64,000 nucleotides of DNA from Streptomyces sp. B21-083 (GTDB taxonomy: Bacteria; Actinomycetota; Actinomycetes; Streptomycetales; Streptomycetaceae): positions 2,480,001 to 2,544,000 of the forward strand of contig NZ_JARUND010000002.1 of NCBI RefSeq assembly GCF_036898825.1. The letters are read 5' to 3'. Shown here piece by piece: positions 9,071-18,424 of this stretch; the first letter of the stretch is position 1, and the number at the start of each line of letters is the position of its first letter. A program made the position numbers and the translations under genes. A model generated the notes under the pieces. That model was not told the DNA's origin, did not search any database, and worked only from the letters and a program-made list of their open reading frames with translations.

Positions 9071-10027
9071 TCACTCGGCGTCCTCCCTGATGCGCTGGGC
9101 CCCGCGCAGTCGCGCCGGGGCGGCTCGCCGGTTCTCGGCGATCTCTTCCTCGGTGGGAAGTTCGGCACCACGGGTGAGCAGCTTGAGCCGGGGCTGGTAG
9201 CGCTCGGGCACCACGGGCAGCCCGGGGGGCGCCGTATTGGCCGCACCGGCCGCGAACACCTGCTTGACCAGCCGGTCTTCGAGCGAGTGGTACGACAGGA
9301 CAGCGATCCGGCCGCCGACGGCGAGGGCCTTCACCGCGGCCGGGATCGCCCGCTCCAGGACGGTCAGTTCGCCGTTGACCTCGATGCGCAGCGCCTGGAA
9401 GGTGCGCTTGGCGGGGTTGCCTCCGGTGCGCTTGGCGGCCTGCGGCAGCGAGTCGCGGATCAGTTCGACGAGCCGGGCGCTGTTGCTGAAGGGCTCCTTG
9501 TCGCGCTCGCGCACGACCGCGGAGACGATCCGCTTGGCCTGCTTCTCCTCGCCGTACGCCCTGAGGATCCGGACGAGTTCACCGGCCGGGTAGGTGTTGA
9601 GGACCTCGGCGGCGCTGATGCCGGTCGTCTGGTCCATGCGCATGTCGAGCGGGGCGTCCTGGGCGTAGGCGAACCCGCGGTCGGCCTCGTCGAGTTGCAT
9701 GGAGGAGACCCCGAGGTCGAAGAGGACTCCGTCGACCTTCGGCAGGCTCAGCCGGTCGAGTACGTCGGGCAGTTCGTCGTACACCGCGTGCACCAGGTCG
9801 GCCCGCTCACCGAAGGGGGCGAGCCGCTCCCCGGAGAGGCGCAGCGCCTCCTTGTCACGGTCGAGGGCGATCAGCCGGGCCTCGGGGAAACGGGCGAGCA
9901 ATGCCTCGCTGTGGCCGCCGAGACCGAGGGTGCAGTCGACGACGACCGCTCCGGGCCGCTCCAGTGCGGGGGCCAACAGGTCCAGGCACCGCTGGAGCAT
10001 CACCGGGACGTGTCGACTGTTGCTCAA
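9071..10027 (-). CDS. rsmH: RsmH (MraW), 16S rRNA C1402 N4-methyltransferase
   Basis: SAM-dependent methyltransferase acting on C1402 of 16S rRNA. 318 aa. The N-terminal [13 protein letters not shown] and the SAM loop [14 protein letters not shown] (31-44) are diagnostic, followed by [18 protein letters not shown] and [11 protein letters not shown] near the C-terminus. The TTG start at 10027 is chosen because GAGAGG lies about 6 nt upstream and it gives the family N-terminus. It is first in the dcw transcript here; no mraZ precedes it. A 97-bp gap separates it from ftsL. Confidence 0.97.
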   Translation of the reverse strand: MSNSRHVPVMLQRCLDLLAPALERPGAVVVDCTLGLGGHSEALLARFPEARLIALDRDKEALRLSGERLAPFGERADLVHAVYDELPDVLDRLSLPKVDGVLFDLGVSSMQLDEADRGFAYAQDAPLDMRMDQTTGISAAEVLNTYPAGELVRILRAYGEEKQAKRIVSAVVRERDKEPFSNSARLVELIRDSLPQAAKRTGGNPAKRTFQALRIEVNGELTVLERAIPAAVKALAVGGRIAVLSYHSLEDRLVKQVFAAGAANTAPPGLPVVPERYQPRLKLLTRGAELPTEEEIAENRRAAPARLRGAQRIREDAE

Positions 10028-10416
10028 GGGGCCCTCTCAGGTCCGGCGCGGCCGTCACGCACCGCCGGGTCCCCGCCCGCTCGGAGAAGGGGAGGTCTGC
10101 CGGCGCCGGAAGCGTCAGCCGACCGGGAGCGGGAGGAGGCCGAGCCGTACGTACGCGCCGCGCACGCGGGGGATCAATCAATCCAGCAGGGAGTCTCGCC
10201 TCCCGCTTCGCGTCACTTTAGTCCACGGTGTCGCGCGGTCAATCAACGGCCTGCGCGTCGCGGCACCCCGCCCCGACAAGCCGTAAATCGCCCACAATCA
10301 CCCGTACGGGTATACTCTCACCACCCTTGTGGGTTACCTCACAACAACGCTCATTGATGTTCTTTGTCCCCTCTCACAGCGGGCCCGCGAGGCCCGTGAC
10401 CAGTACCGTCATGGTT
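10028..10416. other. Divergent rsmH / carbonic anhydrase intergenic region (389 bp)
   Basis: No gene seen. It contains the minus-strand promoter at 10215-10242. On the plus side is a -10-like TATACT at 10311-10316, with two inverted repeats: ACCCGTACGGGT (10300-10311, perfect 12-bp palindrome just upstream of and touching the -10) and ACCC-TTGT-GGGT (10323-10334, just downstream of it). The pair brackets the presumed carbonic anhydrase promoter and looks like an operator. Confidence 0.6.
10215..10242 (-). promoter_or_regulatory. Putative HrdB-type promoter for rsmH and the dcw cluster
   Basis: On the minus strand TTGACC (10242-10237) and TAAAGT (10220-10215) are separated by 16 bp, close to the Streptomyces housekeeping consensus. 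It would give an approximately 180-nt leader before rsmH. This is the only good promoter-like pair I see between rsmH and the divergent carbonic anhydrase gene. Confidence 0.6.
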
Positions 10417-10965
10417 ATGACGACTTCCGCATCAGTTCCCACCGGACCCGAAGGCGCCATATCCACCGACGGCACGGTCACCGACCGTCTCGTCGAGGCG
10501 AACGGGCAGTACGCCGCGGCCTTCACCGACCCGGGGATGGACGCCCGCCCCGTACTCCAGGTGGCGGTCGTGGCCTGCATGGACGCCCGCCTCGACCTGC
10601 ACGCCGCCCTCGGTCTGCAGCTCGGCGACTGCCACACCATCCGCAACGCGGGAGGTGCCGTCACCGACGACGTGATCCGCTCCCTGACCATCAGCCAGCG
10701 GGCGCTGGGCACGCGGAGCGTCATCCTCATCCACCACACCGGCTGCGGCCTGGAGTCCCTCACGGAGGACTTCCGGCAGGAGTTGGAGGTAGAGGTCGGA
10801 CAGCGCCCCGCCTGGGCGGTCGAGGCCTTCCGGGACGTCGAACAGGACGTGCGCCAGTCGATGCAGCGTGTGCGCACCAACCCGTTCCTGCTGCACACCG
10901 ACGACGTCCGTGGCTTCGTCTTCGACGTGAAGTCCGGCCTGCTTCGCGAGATCGACCCCTCGTAA
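10417..10965 (+). CDS. Beta-class carbonic anhydrase
   Basis: Zinc enzyme interconverting CO2 and bicarbonate in the cytoplasm. 182 aa. Expected ligands are all present: C54-x-D56-x-R58 (CMDAR), and H107-x2-C110 in HHTGC; RNAGG at 76-80 is also family-typical. Start taken at ATG 10417 (MTTSASVPTG); an ATG two codons upstream at 10411 is equally possible. It stands alone, divergent from the dcw cluster, with palindromes around its promoter. Confidence 0.93.
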   Translation: MTTSASVPTGPEGAISTDGTVTDRLVEANGQYAAAFTDPGMDARPVLQVAVVACMDARLDLHAALGLQLGDCHTIRNAGGAVTDDVIRSLTISQRALGTRSVILIHHTGCGLESLTEDFRQELEVEVGQRPAWAVEAFRDVEQDVRQSMQRVRTNPFLLHTDDVRGFVFDVKSGLLREIDPS

Positions 10966-10990
10966 CCGAACCGGACCGCGCATCCGTACG

Positions 10991-11049
10991 TATGTCTCTA
11001 CGAAATTTACCCTGCGCTTCAGGGCCGAAAAGCCCTGAAACGAGACATA
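10991..11049. other. Nested inverted repeat / strong RNA hairpin
   Basis: An outer pair TATGTCTC (10991-10998) and GAGACATA (11042-11049) encloses an inner perfect stem TTCAGGGC (11018-11025) / GCCCTGAA (11032-11039) with loop CGAAAA. No U-tract follows. It lies just after the carbonic anhydrase stop and about 165 bp before the MoxR gene, so it may terminate the former or form a structured leader for the latter. Confidence 0.6.
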
Positions 11050-11214
11050 GCCCTGCCAGTTGTCCACAGGCGAGTGACACGAACCGGTAACGGCAACAAG
11101 AATGCGGGTGTGACGTCACGCGGAACTTTCCCCGCGTGGTGTCCGTGTTTCGGGGTGGGCCGGTCCGCATCGCAGCGCGTCGGCCTGGAGAAAGAACGGG
11201 CCTAGGAGGGCCGT

Positions 11215-12255
11215 GTGACGACCTATGACGATCGAGCGAGCCTCACTGATCTGACCGCCACTGTGGAGCGAGTCCGCAGTTCGGTGGAGGGAGTGATCGA
11301 GGGCAAGCCTGAGGTCGTACGGCTTTCGCTGACCGTGCTGCTCGCCGAGGGGCATCTTCTGATCGAGGATGTTCCCGGTGTCGGCAAGACCATGCTGGCG
11401 AAGACGCTGGCCAAGTCCATCGACTGTTCCGTGCGGCGCATTCAGTTCACGCCGGACCTGCTGCCCTCGGACATCACCGGTGTGTCCATCTGGGACCAGC
11501 AGCGCCGCGACTTCGAGTTCAAACCGGGGGCGATCTTCGCGCAGATCGTGATCGGCGACGAGATCAACCGCGCGTCGCCGAAGACCCAGTCCGCGCTCCT
11601 GGAGTCCATGGAGGAGCGCCAGGTCACCATCGACGGGCAGACCTACGAACTGCCCAGCCCCTTCATGGTGGTGGCCACCCAGAACCCGGTCGAGATGGAG
11701 GGCACCTACCCGCTCCCGGAGGCACAGCGCGACCGCTTCATGGCCCGCGTCTCCATCGGCTACCCGAGTCCGGAGGCCGAGCTGCAGATGCTGGACGTGC
11801 ACGGCGGCGTCTCACCGCTGGACGACCTCCAGCCGGTGGCCCACGCGCACGACATCGTGAAGCTCGTCGAGGCCGTCCGCAAGGTCCATGTCGCGGATTC
11901 GGTCCGGCGGTACGCGGTGGACCTGGTCGGCGCCACGCGCACCCACCCGGATCTCAGACTCGGCGCCTCGCCGCGCGCCACGCTTCATCTCTTGCGCGCC
12001 GCGAAGGCCTCCGCGGCCCTGAGCGGCCGGGAGTACGCGCTGCCGGACGACATCCAGGCCCTCGCCGTGGCTGTCCTGTCCCACCGTCTGCTGCCCACCG
12101 CCCAGGCCCAGCTGAACCGCCGTACCACCGAGCAGGTCGTGCAGGAGATCCTCCAGCGCACCGCCGTGCCCGCGGCGCCCCAGCAGCAGAGCGGCTTCGG
12201 GATGGGCCGCTCCGCGCCCGACTTCGGTCAGCAGCCGCCGCGGAGGCTTGGATGA
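11215..12255 (+). CDS. MoxR-family AAA+ ATPase
   Basis: 346 aa, whole-length MoxR chaperone-like ATPase. Walker A is EDVPGVGKTM (51-60), Walker B / sensor region IGDEINRA (about 113-120), followed by ATQNPVEMEGTYPLPEAQRDRF, which is characteristic of MoxR. GTG start with AGGAGGG a few bases upstream. Its stop overlaps the next start (ATGA). MoxR proteins next to DUF58 and transglutaminase genes are a conserved module thought to mature or assemble envelope or secreted complexes; the exact client here is unknown. Confidence 0.95.
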   Translation: MTTYDDRASLTDLTATVERVRSSVEGVIEGKPEVVRLSLTVLLAEGHLLIEDVPGVGKTMLAKTLAKSIDCSVRRIQFTPDLLPSDITGVSIWDQQRRDFEFKPGAIFAQIVIGDEINRASPKTQSALLESMEERQVTIDGQTYELPSPFMVVATQNPVEMEGTYPLPEAQRDRFMARVSIGYPSPEAELQMLDVHGGVSPLDDLQPVAHAHDIVKLVEAVRKVHVADSVRRYAVDLVGATRTHPDLRLGASPRATLHLLRAAKASAALSGREYALPDDIQALAVAVLSHRLLPTAQAQLNRRTTEQVVQEILQRTAVPAAPQQQSGFGMGRSAPDFGQQPPRRLG

Positions 12256-13625
12256 GCGCGGCGGCGCCCGGGCACCCGGAGGACGACCAGGGCGACAAGG
12301 GTGACAAGGGCGGGGTGCGCACGGCGCTGGCCGGTCTCACCACCCGTGGGCGCTCCTTCCTGGCAGCCGGGGTCGCCGCCACCATCTGCGCGTACGTCCT
12401 GGGGCAGAGCGATCTGCTCCGGGTGGGTCTGCTGCTCTCCGTACTGCCGCTGGTCTGCGCGACCGTCCTGTACCGCACGCGCTACCGGGTGGCCGGCAGC
12501 CGCCGGCTCTCCCCCGCGCGCGTGCCAGCCGCCTCCGAGGCCCGCGTCCATCTGCGGATGGACAACGTCTCGCGGCTGCCCACGGGCCTGCTGATGCTCC
12601 AGGACCGGGTGCCGTACGTGCTCGGTCCGCGGCCCCGTTTCGTCCTGGACCGGGTGGAGGCCGGCGGGCGCCGCGAGGTGTCGTACCGCGTCCGCTCCGA
12701 CCTGCGGGGCCGCTATCCGCTGGGCCCGCTCCAGCTGCGGCTGACCGACCCGTTCGGCATGTGCGAACTGACCCGCTCCTTCTCGACGTACGACACCCTG
12801 ACGGTCATCCCGCGCGTGGACGCGCTCCCGCCGGCGCGGCTGACCGGCGAGGCCAAGGGATACGGCGACGGACGGCAGCGGGCGCTGGCGCTGGCCGGCG
12901 AGGACGACGTGATCCCGCGCGGGTACCGCTACGGCGACGACCTGCGCCGCGTGCACTGGCGCTCCACCGCCCGCTACGGCGAGCTGATGGTGCGCCGCGA
13001 GGAACAGCCTCAGCGCGCCCGCTGCACGGTGCTCCTCGACACCCGGGGCTTCGCCTATCTGGGCGCGGGCCCGGACTCGGCCTTCGAGTGGGCGGTGTCG
13101 GGCGCGGCGTCCGTCCTTGTCCACATGCTCGAACGGGGCTTCTCCGTACGGCTGCTGACGGACACGGGCAACTCCGTGCCCGGGGAGGGCGCCGAGGGTT
13201 TCGCGGGCGCCAGCCAGGGGTCGGCGGACGCGGCCGGACTGATGATGGACACCCTCGCGGTGATCGACCACTCGGACGGCATGGACATCTCCCGCGCCTA
13301 TGACGTACTGCGCGGCGGTGGTGAGGGGATGCTGATGGCGTTCTTCGGCGACCTCGACGAGGAGCAGGCCGCGGTGGCCGCCAAGATGCGGCAGCGCAGC
13401 GGTGGGGCGGTCGCCTTCGTCCTGGACAGTGAGACCTGGGTGCGGGAACCCAACGACGTACCGGGTCCCGAGGACCCGGGCGAGGAGTCGCTGCGGATGC
13501 TGCGCGAGGCGGGCTGGACGGCGGTGCGGGTGCCGCGCGGGGCCGCGATGAGTGACCTGTGGCGCCAGGCGGACCGGGAGCGTTCCGGTCTCGGCGCCCT
13601 CAGCGGCGGGGTGGGACGTTCATGA
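12252..13625 (+). CDS. DUF58 membrane protein (MoxR-associated)
   Basis: 457 aa. An acidic N-terminus is followed by two hydrophobic segments (about 34-50 and 57-73), then a large soluble region containing the DUF58 signature DDLRRVHWRSTARYGELMVR, and a VWA-like C-terminal half. It overlaps moxR by 4 bp and the transglutaminase gene by 4 bp, so all three are probably translated as a coupled operon. DUF58 proteins are presumed partners of MoxR; no catalytic activity can be assigned. Confidence 0.93.
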   Translation: MSAAAPGHPEDDQGDKGDKGGVRTALAGLTTRGRSFLAAGVAATICAYVLGQSDLLRVGLLLSVLPLVCATVLYRTRYRVAGSRRLSPARVPAASEARVHLRMDNVSRLPTGLLMLQDRVPYVLGPRPRFVLDRVEAGGRREVSYRVRSDLRGRYPLGPLQLRLTDPFGMCELTRSFSTYDTLTVIPRVDALPPARLTGEAKGYGDGRQRALALAGEDDVIPRGYRYGDDLRRVHWRSTARYGELMVRREEQPQRARCTVLLDTRGFAYLGAGPDSAFEWAVSGAASVLVHMLERGFSVRLLTDTGNSVPGEGAEGFAGASQGSADAAGLMMDTLAVIDHSDGMDISRAYDVLRGGGEGMLMAFFGDLDEEQAAVAAKMRQRSGGAVAFVLDSETWVREPNDVPGPEDPGEESLRMLREAGWTAVRVPRGAAMSDLWRQADRERSGLGALSGGVGRS

Positions 13626-16012
13626 GCGGGCGCGCACGACTGGCGCTGTGCGCCTGGGTGGCGACGATGCTGACGGCGTGCGCTCTGCTGCCGCTGGTCG
13701 AGGACGTGAGCTGGCTGCTCCAGGTGTCCATCCTGCTGGGCATACAGACGATCGTCGGCGCGGGGGCCCGGCGGTTGCCGCTGGCCTGGCCACTGACGGT
13801 GGCGGCGCAACTCCTCGTCACGCTCGTCCTGCTGACCGTGGTGTTCGCCCGGGAGCAGGCGTTCTTCGGCCTGATCCCCGGCCCCGAGACCTTCCAGCAG
13901 TTCGGCACGCTGCTGCAGAACGGCGCGGACGACATCGGGCGGTACGCGATCCCCGCGCCGCTGTCCGACGGCATCCGGCTGATGGTGGTCGGCGGCGCCC
14001 TGCTGATCGGGCTCGCCGTGGACACCCTCGCGGTGACGTTCCGCAGTGCGGCTCCGGCCGGCCTGCCGCTGCTCGCGCTGTACTCGGTCGCGGCCGGGCT
14101 CTCCGACGGCGGTGGCACCTGGGTGTGGTTCCTGCTGGCCGCGGCGGGTTATCTGATGCTGCTCCTGGCCGAGGGCCGGGACCGGCTCTCCCAGTGGGGG
14201 CGGGTCTTCGGTGGCGCCCCGCGTGCGCCGGGCGACCTGCCGACCGGCAGTGCGCTCGCCCCTGTTCGCACGGGACGGCGGATCGGCGCGGTCGCGCTGG
14301 GCGTGGCTCTGGTGGTGCCTCTGGCGCTGCCCTCGCTCGACGGCGGACTGCTGAGCGCCGCGGGTGGCGGGGTCGGCTCGGGCAGTGGAGGCGGCGGCAC
14401 GATCTCCGCCGTCAACCCTCTGGTGTCGCTGCGCGACAGCCTGAACGTGGACGAGGACCGCCAGGTCATGTCCGTGCGCAACAGCACGGACGACGCCCAG
14501 GACCTGTATCTGCGGATCGTCTCGCTCGACTCCTTCGACGGCACGGCGTGGAAGCCGTCCCAGCGGCACATCCAGGATGTGCCGAACAAGTTCCCGACGC
14601 CGCTCGGCCTCAGGGCGGACGTGCGGCGCACCGAGATCACGACGAGCATCTCGGCTGCGGACTGGTACGCCCAGGACTGGCTGCCGATGCCGTACCCCGC
14701 GACCGGGGTGAAGATCGACGGCAGCTGGCGCTTCGAGCCGGTGGGCCGCACTCTCGTCGGTGACCACGGCCAGAACACGCGCGGTGCGCGGTACACGGTG
14801 ACGAGCCTGGACGTGCAGCCGACCGCGCGGCAGCTCGCCGAGGCACCGGAGCCGGACCCCGCGCTGGTGCGTGAGTTCACCCAGGTCCCGGAGTCGTTGC
14901 CGGCGATCGTGTCGCGCACCGCGCGCGAGGTCACCGCCGGTTCGGCGAACGCCTACGAGCAGGCGGTCAAGCTCCAGGACTACTTCTCGGTGAGCGGCGG
15001 CTTCCGGTACGACACCCAGGTGCAGGTCGGCAGCGGCTCCAACGCGATCGCGCGGTTCCTGAGGGACAAGGAGGGCTTCTGCGTCCACTTCTCCTTCGCG
15101 ATGGCGTCGATGGCCCGCACGCTGGGCATTCCGGCCCGGGTCGCGGTGGGCTTCGCGCCGGGCACCCCGCAGCCGGACGGCACGGTCTCGGTGGGGTTGC
15201 GCGATGCGCACGCCTGGCCCGAGCTGTACTTCGAGGGCGTCGGCTGGACCCGCTTCGAGCCGACCCCCACCCGTGGTTCGGTGCCCGATTACACGCAGTC
15301 CCAGGCGCCGAACAGCGACATCCCTAACCCGGATGTGCCTTCGCAGAACGCCTCCGTGGCGCCCTCCGACTCCGCCTCGGCGGGTCAGACCTGCACGGCG
15401 GCGCAGCGGCGGCTGGACGGTGGATGCGCGAGCGAGTCCGCGCAGGCCGCGATCGGCCAGAACGGCGACAGCGGCTGGTGGTCTCCCGCACTGGGGTGGA
15501 CGCTGGCCGCGCTGGCCGTGCTGGCGCTTGTGCTGCTGCCGATGCTGTGGCGGCTGCGGATCCGGGCCGTTCGGCTCGGGGCGCACGGCCGCGGTGACGC
15601 CGACGCGACGGTCCACGCGCTGTCGGCCTGGCAGGAACTGACCGACACCGCCTGGGACTTCGGCATCAGTCCGGAGGAGTCCCAGACACCCCGCAAGGCG
15701 GCGGCCAGGATCGTACGCCTCGGCCTTCTCGATCCGACGGCGGCGGACGCCGTGCACCGGGTGGCGGACGCCGTGGAACAGGTCCTGTACGCGCCCAGTC
15801 CCCGTCCGACGGCGGGTCTCGCGGAGGATGTGCGACGGGTGACCGAGGCGCTGCGCGCCACGGTGGGCCGGGGCACGAAGCTGCGTGCGATGTTCGCCCC
15901 GCGTTCGACCGTCCGTGTGGTGTGGGCGCTGTCGGCACGCTGGACGGCGTTCAGCGAGCGGGCGCTGGCGGCCAGGCCGGCCCTGCGCAAGCCGTGGGGT
16001 CAGCAGACCTGA
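13622..16012 (+). CDS. Membrane-bound transglutaminase-like protein (DUF3488-TGc)
   Basis: 796 aa. The N-terminal ~250 residues hold several membrane segments (DUF3488-like), then an extracytoplasmic transglutaminase core with Cys487 in KEGFCVHFSFAMASMARTLG and His530 in DAHAWPELYF. The third-position acidic residue appears as Glu in GWTRFEPTP. Another membrane segment (around SPALGWTLAALAVLALVLLP) and a cytoplasmic DUF4129-like tail follow. ATG overlaps the DUF58 stop. It is the last gene of the MoxR operon and is followed by a strong terminator. It resembles TgpA-type proteins; substrate unknown. Confidence 0.92.
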   Translation: MSGRARLALCAWVATMLTACALLPLVEDVSWLLQVSILLGIQTIVGAGARRLPLAWPLTVAAQLLVTLVLLTVVFAREQAFFGLIPGPETFQQFGTLLQNGADDIGRYAIPAPLSDGIRLMVVGGALLIGLAVDTLAVTFRSAAPAGLPLLALYSVAAGLSDGGGTWVWFLLAAAGYLMLLLAEGRDRLSQWGRVFGGAPRAPGDLPTGSALAPVRTGRRIGAVALGVALVVPLALPSLDGGLLSAAGGGVGSGSGGGGTISAVNPLVSLRDSLNVDEDRQVMSVRNSTDDAQDLYLRIVSLDSFDGTAWKPSQRHIQDVPNKFPTPLGLRADVRRTEITTSISAADWYAQDWLPMPYPATGVKIDGSWRFEPVGRTLVGDHGQNTRGARYTVTSLDVQPTARQLAEAPEPDPALVREFTQVPESLPAIVSRTAREVTAGSANAYEQAVKLQDYFSVSGGFRYDTQVQVGSGSNAIARFLRDKEGFCVHFSFAMASMARTLGIPARVAVGFAPGTPQPDGTVSVGLRDAHAWPELYFEGVGWTRFEPTPTRGSVPDYTQSQAPNSDIPNPDVPSQNASVAPSDSASAGQTCTAAQRRLDGGCASESAQAAIGQNGDSGWWSPALGWTLAALAVLALVLLPMLWRLRIRAVRLGAHGRGDADATVHALSAWQELTDTAWDFGISPEESQTPRKAAARIVRLGLLDPTAADAVHRVADAVEQVLYAPSPRPTAGLAEDVRRVTEALRATVGRGTKLRAMFAPRSTVRVVWALSARWTAFSERALAARPALRKPWGQQT

Positions 16013-16031
16013 CGGCCCGACGGCCGGACAT

Positions 16032-16071
16032 GCCGGTGGCCCGGAACCCCAAGGGATTCCGGGCCACCGGC
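16032..16071. terminator. Bidirectional terminator hairpin
   Basis: Perfect 15-bp stem GCCGGTGGCCCGGAA (16032-16046) / TTCCGGGCCACCGGC (16057-16071), 10-nt loop, then GTTTC. It lies between convergent genes (transglutaminase and DUF3040) and can serve both. Confidence 0.85.
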
Positions 16072-16114
16072 GTTTCATGTCTCGCGGTCACAACGAGGGG
16101 ACTGCGGCCGGACG

Positions 16115-16525
16115 CTACTGGCCACCCTGCTGTTCGTCGCGGCGGCGCTGCCAGCGCTCCTCGATGCGGTCCATCATGGAGCGCCGCTGCCGACCCTGTC
16201 CGCGACCGTGCGGAGCTCCGGGGGCGGCACCCGCGGCGGGCTGTTCACCCGGCTTGGGAGCCTTGCGCCAACCTGTCACGGCCAGTACCGCACAGCCCAG
16301 CATGACGAGGAACCCCACCACGCTGACCCAAATCTGCTGTGCGACCATTCCGGCCATGAGGAGCGCGATACCTACGAGGAAGCCCGCGACCGCCTGGTAG
16401 ACCCGTCGCCGGGTGTACGTGCGCAGCCCGCTTCCCTCAAGCGCTGTCGCGAACTTGGGATCTTCGGCGTACAGCGCTCGCTCCATCTGCTCGAGCATTC
16501 GCTGCTCGTGCTCCGAGAGCGGCAC
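16115..16525 (-). CDS. DUF3040 small membrane protein
   Basis: 136 aa from a GTG with GAGGAGG about 6 nt upstream. N-terminal PLSEHEQRMLEQMERALYAEDPKFA is the DUF3040 signature. Two hydrophobic segments follow (about 45-65 and 68-85), then a basic, Arg/Gln-rich cytoplasmic tail (RRSMMDRIEERWQRRRDEQQ). Function unknown; the family is common in actinobacteria near division genes. A longer frame upstream to 16756 has no ribosome site and a non-conserved extension, so I rejected that start. Confidence 0.92.
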   Translation of the reverse strand: MPLSEHEQRMLEQMERALYAEDPKFATALEGSGLRTYTRRRVYQAVAGFLVGIALLMAGMVAQQIWVSVVGFLVMLGCAVLAVTGWRKAPKPGEQPAAGAAPGAPHGRGQGRQRRSMMDRIEERWQRRRDEQQGGQ

Positions 16526-16799
16526 GGAGTCCTCCTCATCGTGCAGTCGCCGGGGCGACCGGGGGTCCCCTTCAGGATAGGCAGGGAATCGCCCCCGTGA
16601 AACCCGCCCCTCTACGCCAATTGACAACCGGAATCCGCCATGGCCGCCCGGCTCACTGAGGCGTTCATTCCCCAGCAACCGGCCGGTCATGCAGAGCGGT
16701 CTCCCTCGATCATACGGCTCCGGGCGGCCGATCGGGGGGCCTGTGGCGTACTCCATCTGCGGCCGAGCCCCTGATCAGCGGTCCGCCGACGGAGGTGAC

Positions 16800-17570
16800 T
16801 CAGGCCCCAGTGGCGTCCGGCGTCTCGCCGAGCACATGGAGCTGGGTGGCCACGGAGTGGAACGCGGCCTGCTCGGCCGCCGCGGCCTCCAGCTTCAGCA
16901 GCGCGTCCAGGGCGCCGGGCTCGGTGTCCACGAGGACGCCCGGCACCAGGTCGGCGAAGATCCGTACGCCGTGCACGGCGCCCACACGCAGACCCGCACC
17001 CTCGACCAGTGCGGTGAGCTGTTCCGCCGTGAACCGGTGGGGCACGGGGTCACTCTCCCCCCAGCGGCCGTTCGGGTCGTCGAGCGCCTGCTTGGCCTCC
17101 TTGAAGTGCCCGGCGAGGGCGCGCGCGAGCACGGCGCCGCCGAGTCCGGCGGCGAGCAGGCTGAGGACGCCCTCGGGGCGCAGGGCGGCCACCACGTTGC
17201 GGACGCCTTCGGCGGGGTCGTCCACGTACTCCAGGACGCCGTGGCAGAGCACCGCGTCGTAGCCACCGCGCTCGACGACGTCGAAGAGGCCGTGCGCGTC
17301 ACCCTGGACGCCCCGGACACGGTCGGCTACGCCGGCCTCGGCGGCCCTTCGCTCCAGCGCGAAGAGCGCGTTGGGGCTCGGGTCGACGACGGTGACGCGG
17401 TGGCCGAGGCGGGCGACGGGCACGGCGAAGTTGCCGCTGCCGCCGCCGGTGTCGAGGACATCCAGCGACTCGCGCCCGGCGGCTTTGACCCGGCGCTCCA
17501 GGGCGTCCTGCAGGACCTCCCAGACCACTGCGGTCCGGAGAGAGGCGCGGGGGCGAGTCGGGTTCGACAC
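16800..17570 (-). CDS. Class I SAM-dependent methyltransferase
   Basis: 256 aa. The SAM-binding motif DVLDTGGGSGNFAVPVARLG (about 37-56) and the second-strand acidic TVVDPSP are clear, then CHGVLEYVDDP as motif post-II. This is the SmtA/UbiE-like fold; the substrate cannot be told from sequence. GTG start with GAGGAG 8 nt upstream. It is downstream of the HEPN protein gene on the same strand (138 bp), and 274 bp upstream of DUF3040. Confidence 0.9.
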   Translation of the reverse strand: MSNPTRPRASLRTAVVWEVLQDALERRVKAAGRESLDVLDTGGGSGNFAVPVARLGHRVTVVDPSPNALFALERRAAEAGVADRVRGVQGDAHGLFDVVERGGYDAVLCHGVLEYVDDPAEGVRNVVAALRPEGVLSLLAAGLGGAVLARALAGHFKEAKQALDDPNGRWGESDPVPHRFTAEQLTALVEGAGLRVGAVHGVRIFADLVPGVLVDTEPGALDALLKLEAAAAEQAAFHSVATQLHVLGETPDATGA

Positions 17571-17708
17571 GGCAGGTGACTCCTCGGCGCGGCGCCGCCT
17601 CTTGTACGGCGGGGTGAACGGGGTGCCTCCCCGGCCCCGGTGGGCTGCGGAAAGGCTGCGACTTCCCCACCACCCTATGGCCTCCGCCGGCGTACCCGGT
17701 CATCCGTC

Positions 17709-18278
17709 TCAGCCCGCGTCCGGGACACCCCGGTCGCTCTCCTGGAGCGGGTCCGGAGGCGTGTCCGGGTCCTGGCGCGGTTGGGGAAGCACCGGCTGGA
17801 GGACGAGCATCCTCTCGACGAGACGCAGGAACATCGCCACGTCACGTATGAGGTCGTCGGCGTCGCGGCTGCCGGCCGCGCCCTGGATGCCGGCCTCGGC
17901 GCGGGCGCGTCGGCGGGCGCCGGAGGCGAACAGCGCGCTCCACTCGGTGAGTTCGGGCGCTATCTCGGGGAGCACCTCCCAGGCGCTGCGGATACGGGCC
18001 CGGCGCCTGGGGGTGGGCTCGGGGCGGCCCCGGGCGGCGAGCACCGCCGCGGCGGTGCGCAGGGCGGCGAGGTGCGCGGTGGCATACCGCTCGTTCGCGG
18101 TCTCCAGGACCGACGCCTCGTCGAGTCCGGCGCGGGCCTGGGCGAGCAGGTCGAGGGCGGCGGGCGGCGCTGTGGCCCGGCGGAGCACGGGGTGCACGTC
18201 GCCCGCAGGGCCGTTCAGTGAGGGGGCAGGGCCGGGGGCGCGGCGCCGACGGGCGGCGGCTGCGTTCGAACTGGCCAT
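17709..18278 (-). CDS. SAV_6107-family HEPN domain protein
   Basis: 189 aa. A basic Ala/Arg-rich N-terminus is followed by an all-helical region (LDLLAQARAGLDEASVLETANERYATAHLAALRTAAAVLAARG) that matches the HEPN family named after the S. avermitilis protein. HEPN folds often bind or cleave RNA or pair with nucleotidyltransferases; no partner or RxxxxH nuclease motif is evident here. ATG with AGGAGG 7 nt upstream. The C-terminus is acidic and Pro-rich. Function unknown. Confidence 0.85.
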   Translation of the reverse strand: MASSNAAAARRRRAPGPAPSLNGPAGDVHPVLRRATAPPAALDLLAQARAGLDEASVLETANERYATAHLAALRTAAAVLAARGRPEPTPRRRARIRSAWEVLPEIAPELTEWSALFASGARRRARAEAGIQGAAGSRDADDLIRDVAMFLRLVERMLVLQPVLPQPRQDPDTPPDPLQESDRGVPDAG

Positions 18279-18410
18279 GACGAACCTCCTGTCGTCTGTG
18301 TGACGGCGCGTCCCGACGGGAGGTGCCGTATGTGCCCATCGTGCGGTATGCCACTGACAATCCGTTCTGACCTGGTCTTTTCTTCGATCGAAGGTTCGAG
18401 ATAGTTTTGC

Positions 18411-18424
18411 ACTGACCAGTCAGT
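18411..18424. promoter_or_regulatory. TetR-type operator palindrome
   Basis: ACTGAC-CA-GTCAGT, 6-bp arms around a 2-bp centre, immediately before the ABC ATPase remnant and 400 bp before the TetR gene. It probably controlled the lost transporter. The core ACTGACCAGT recurs (reverse complement) at 50009-50018. Confidence 0.65.

Noticed and set aside
10028..10416. mraZ upstream of rsmH
   Set aside because: No frame with MraZ features; the divergent neighbour is carbonic anhydrase.
13298..16078. 926-codon open frame on the minus strand across the transglutaminase gene
   Set aside because: Composition shadow of the high-GC gene on the other strand: Arg/His/Gly-rich, no domain, no ribosome site.
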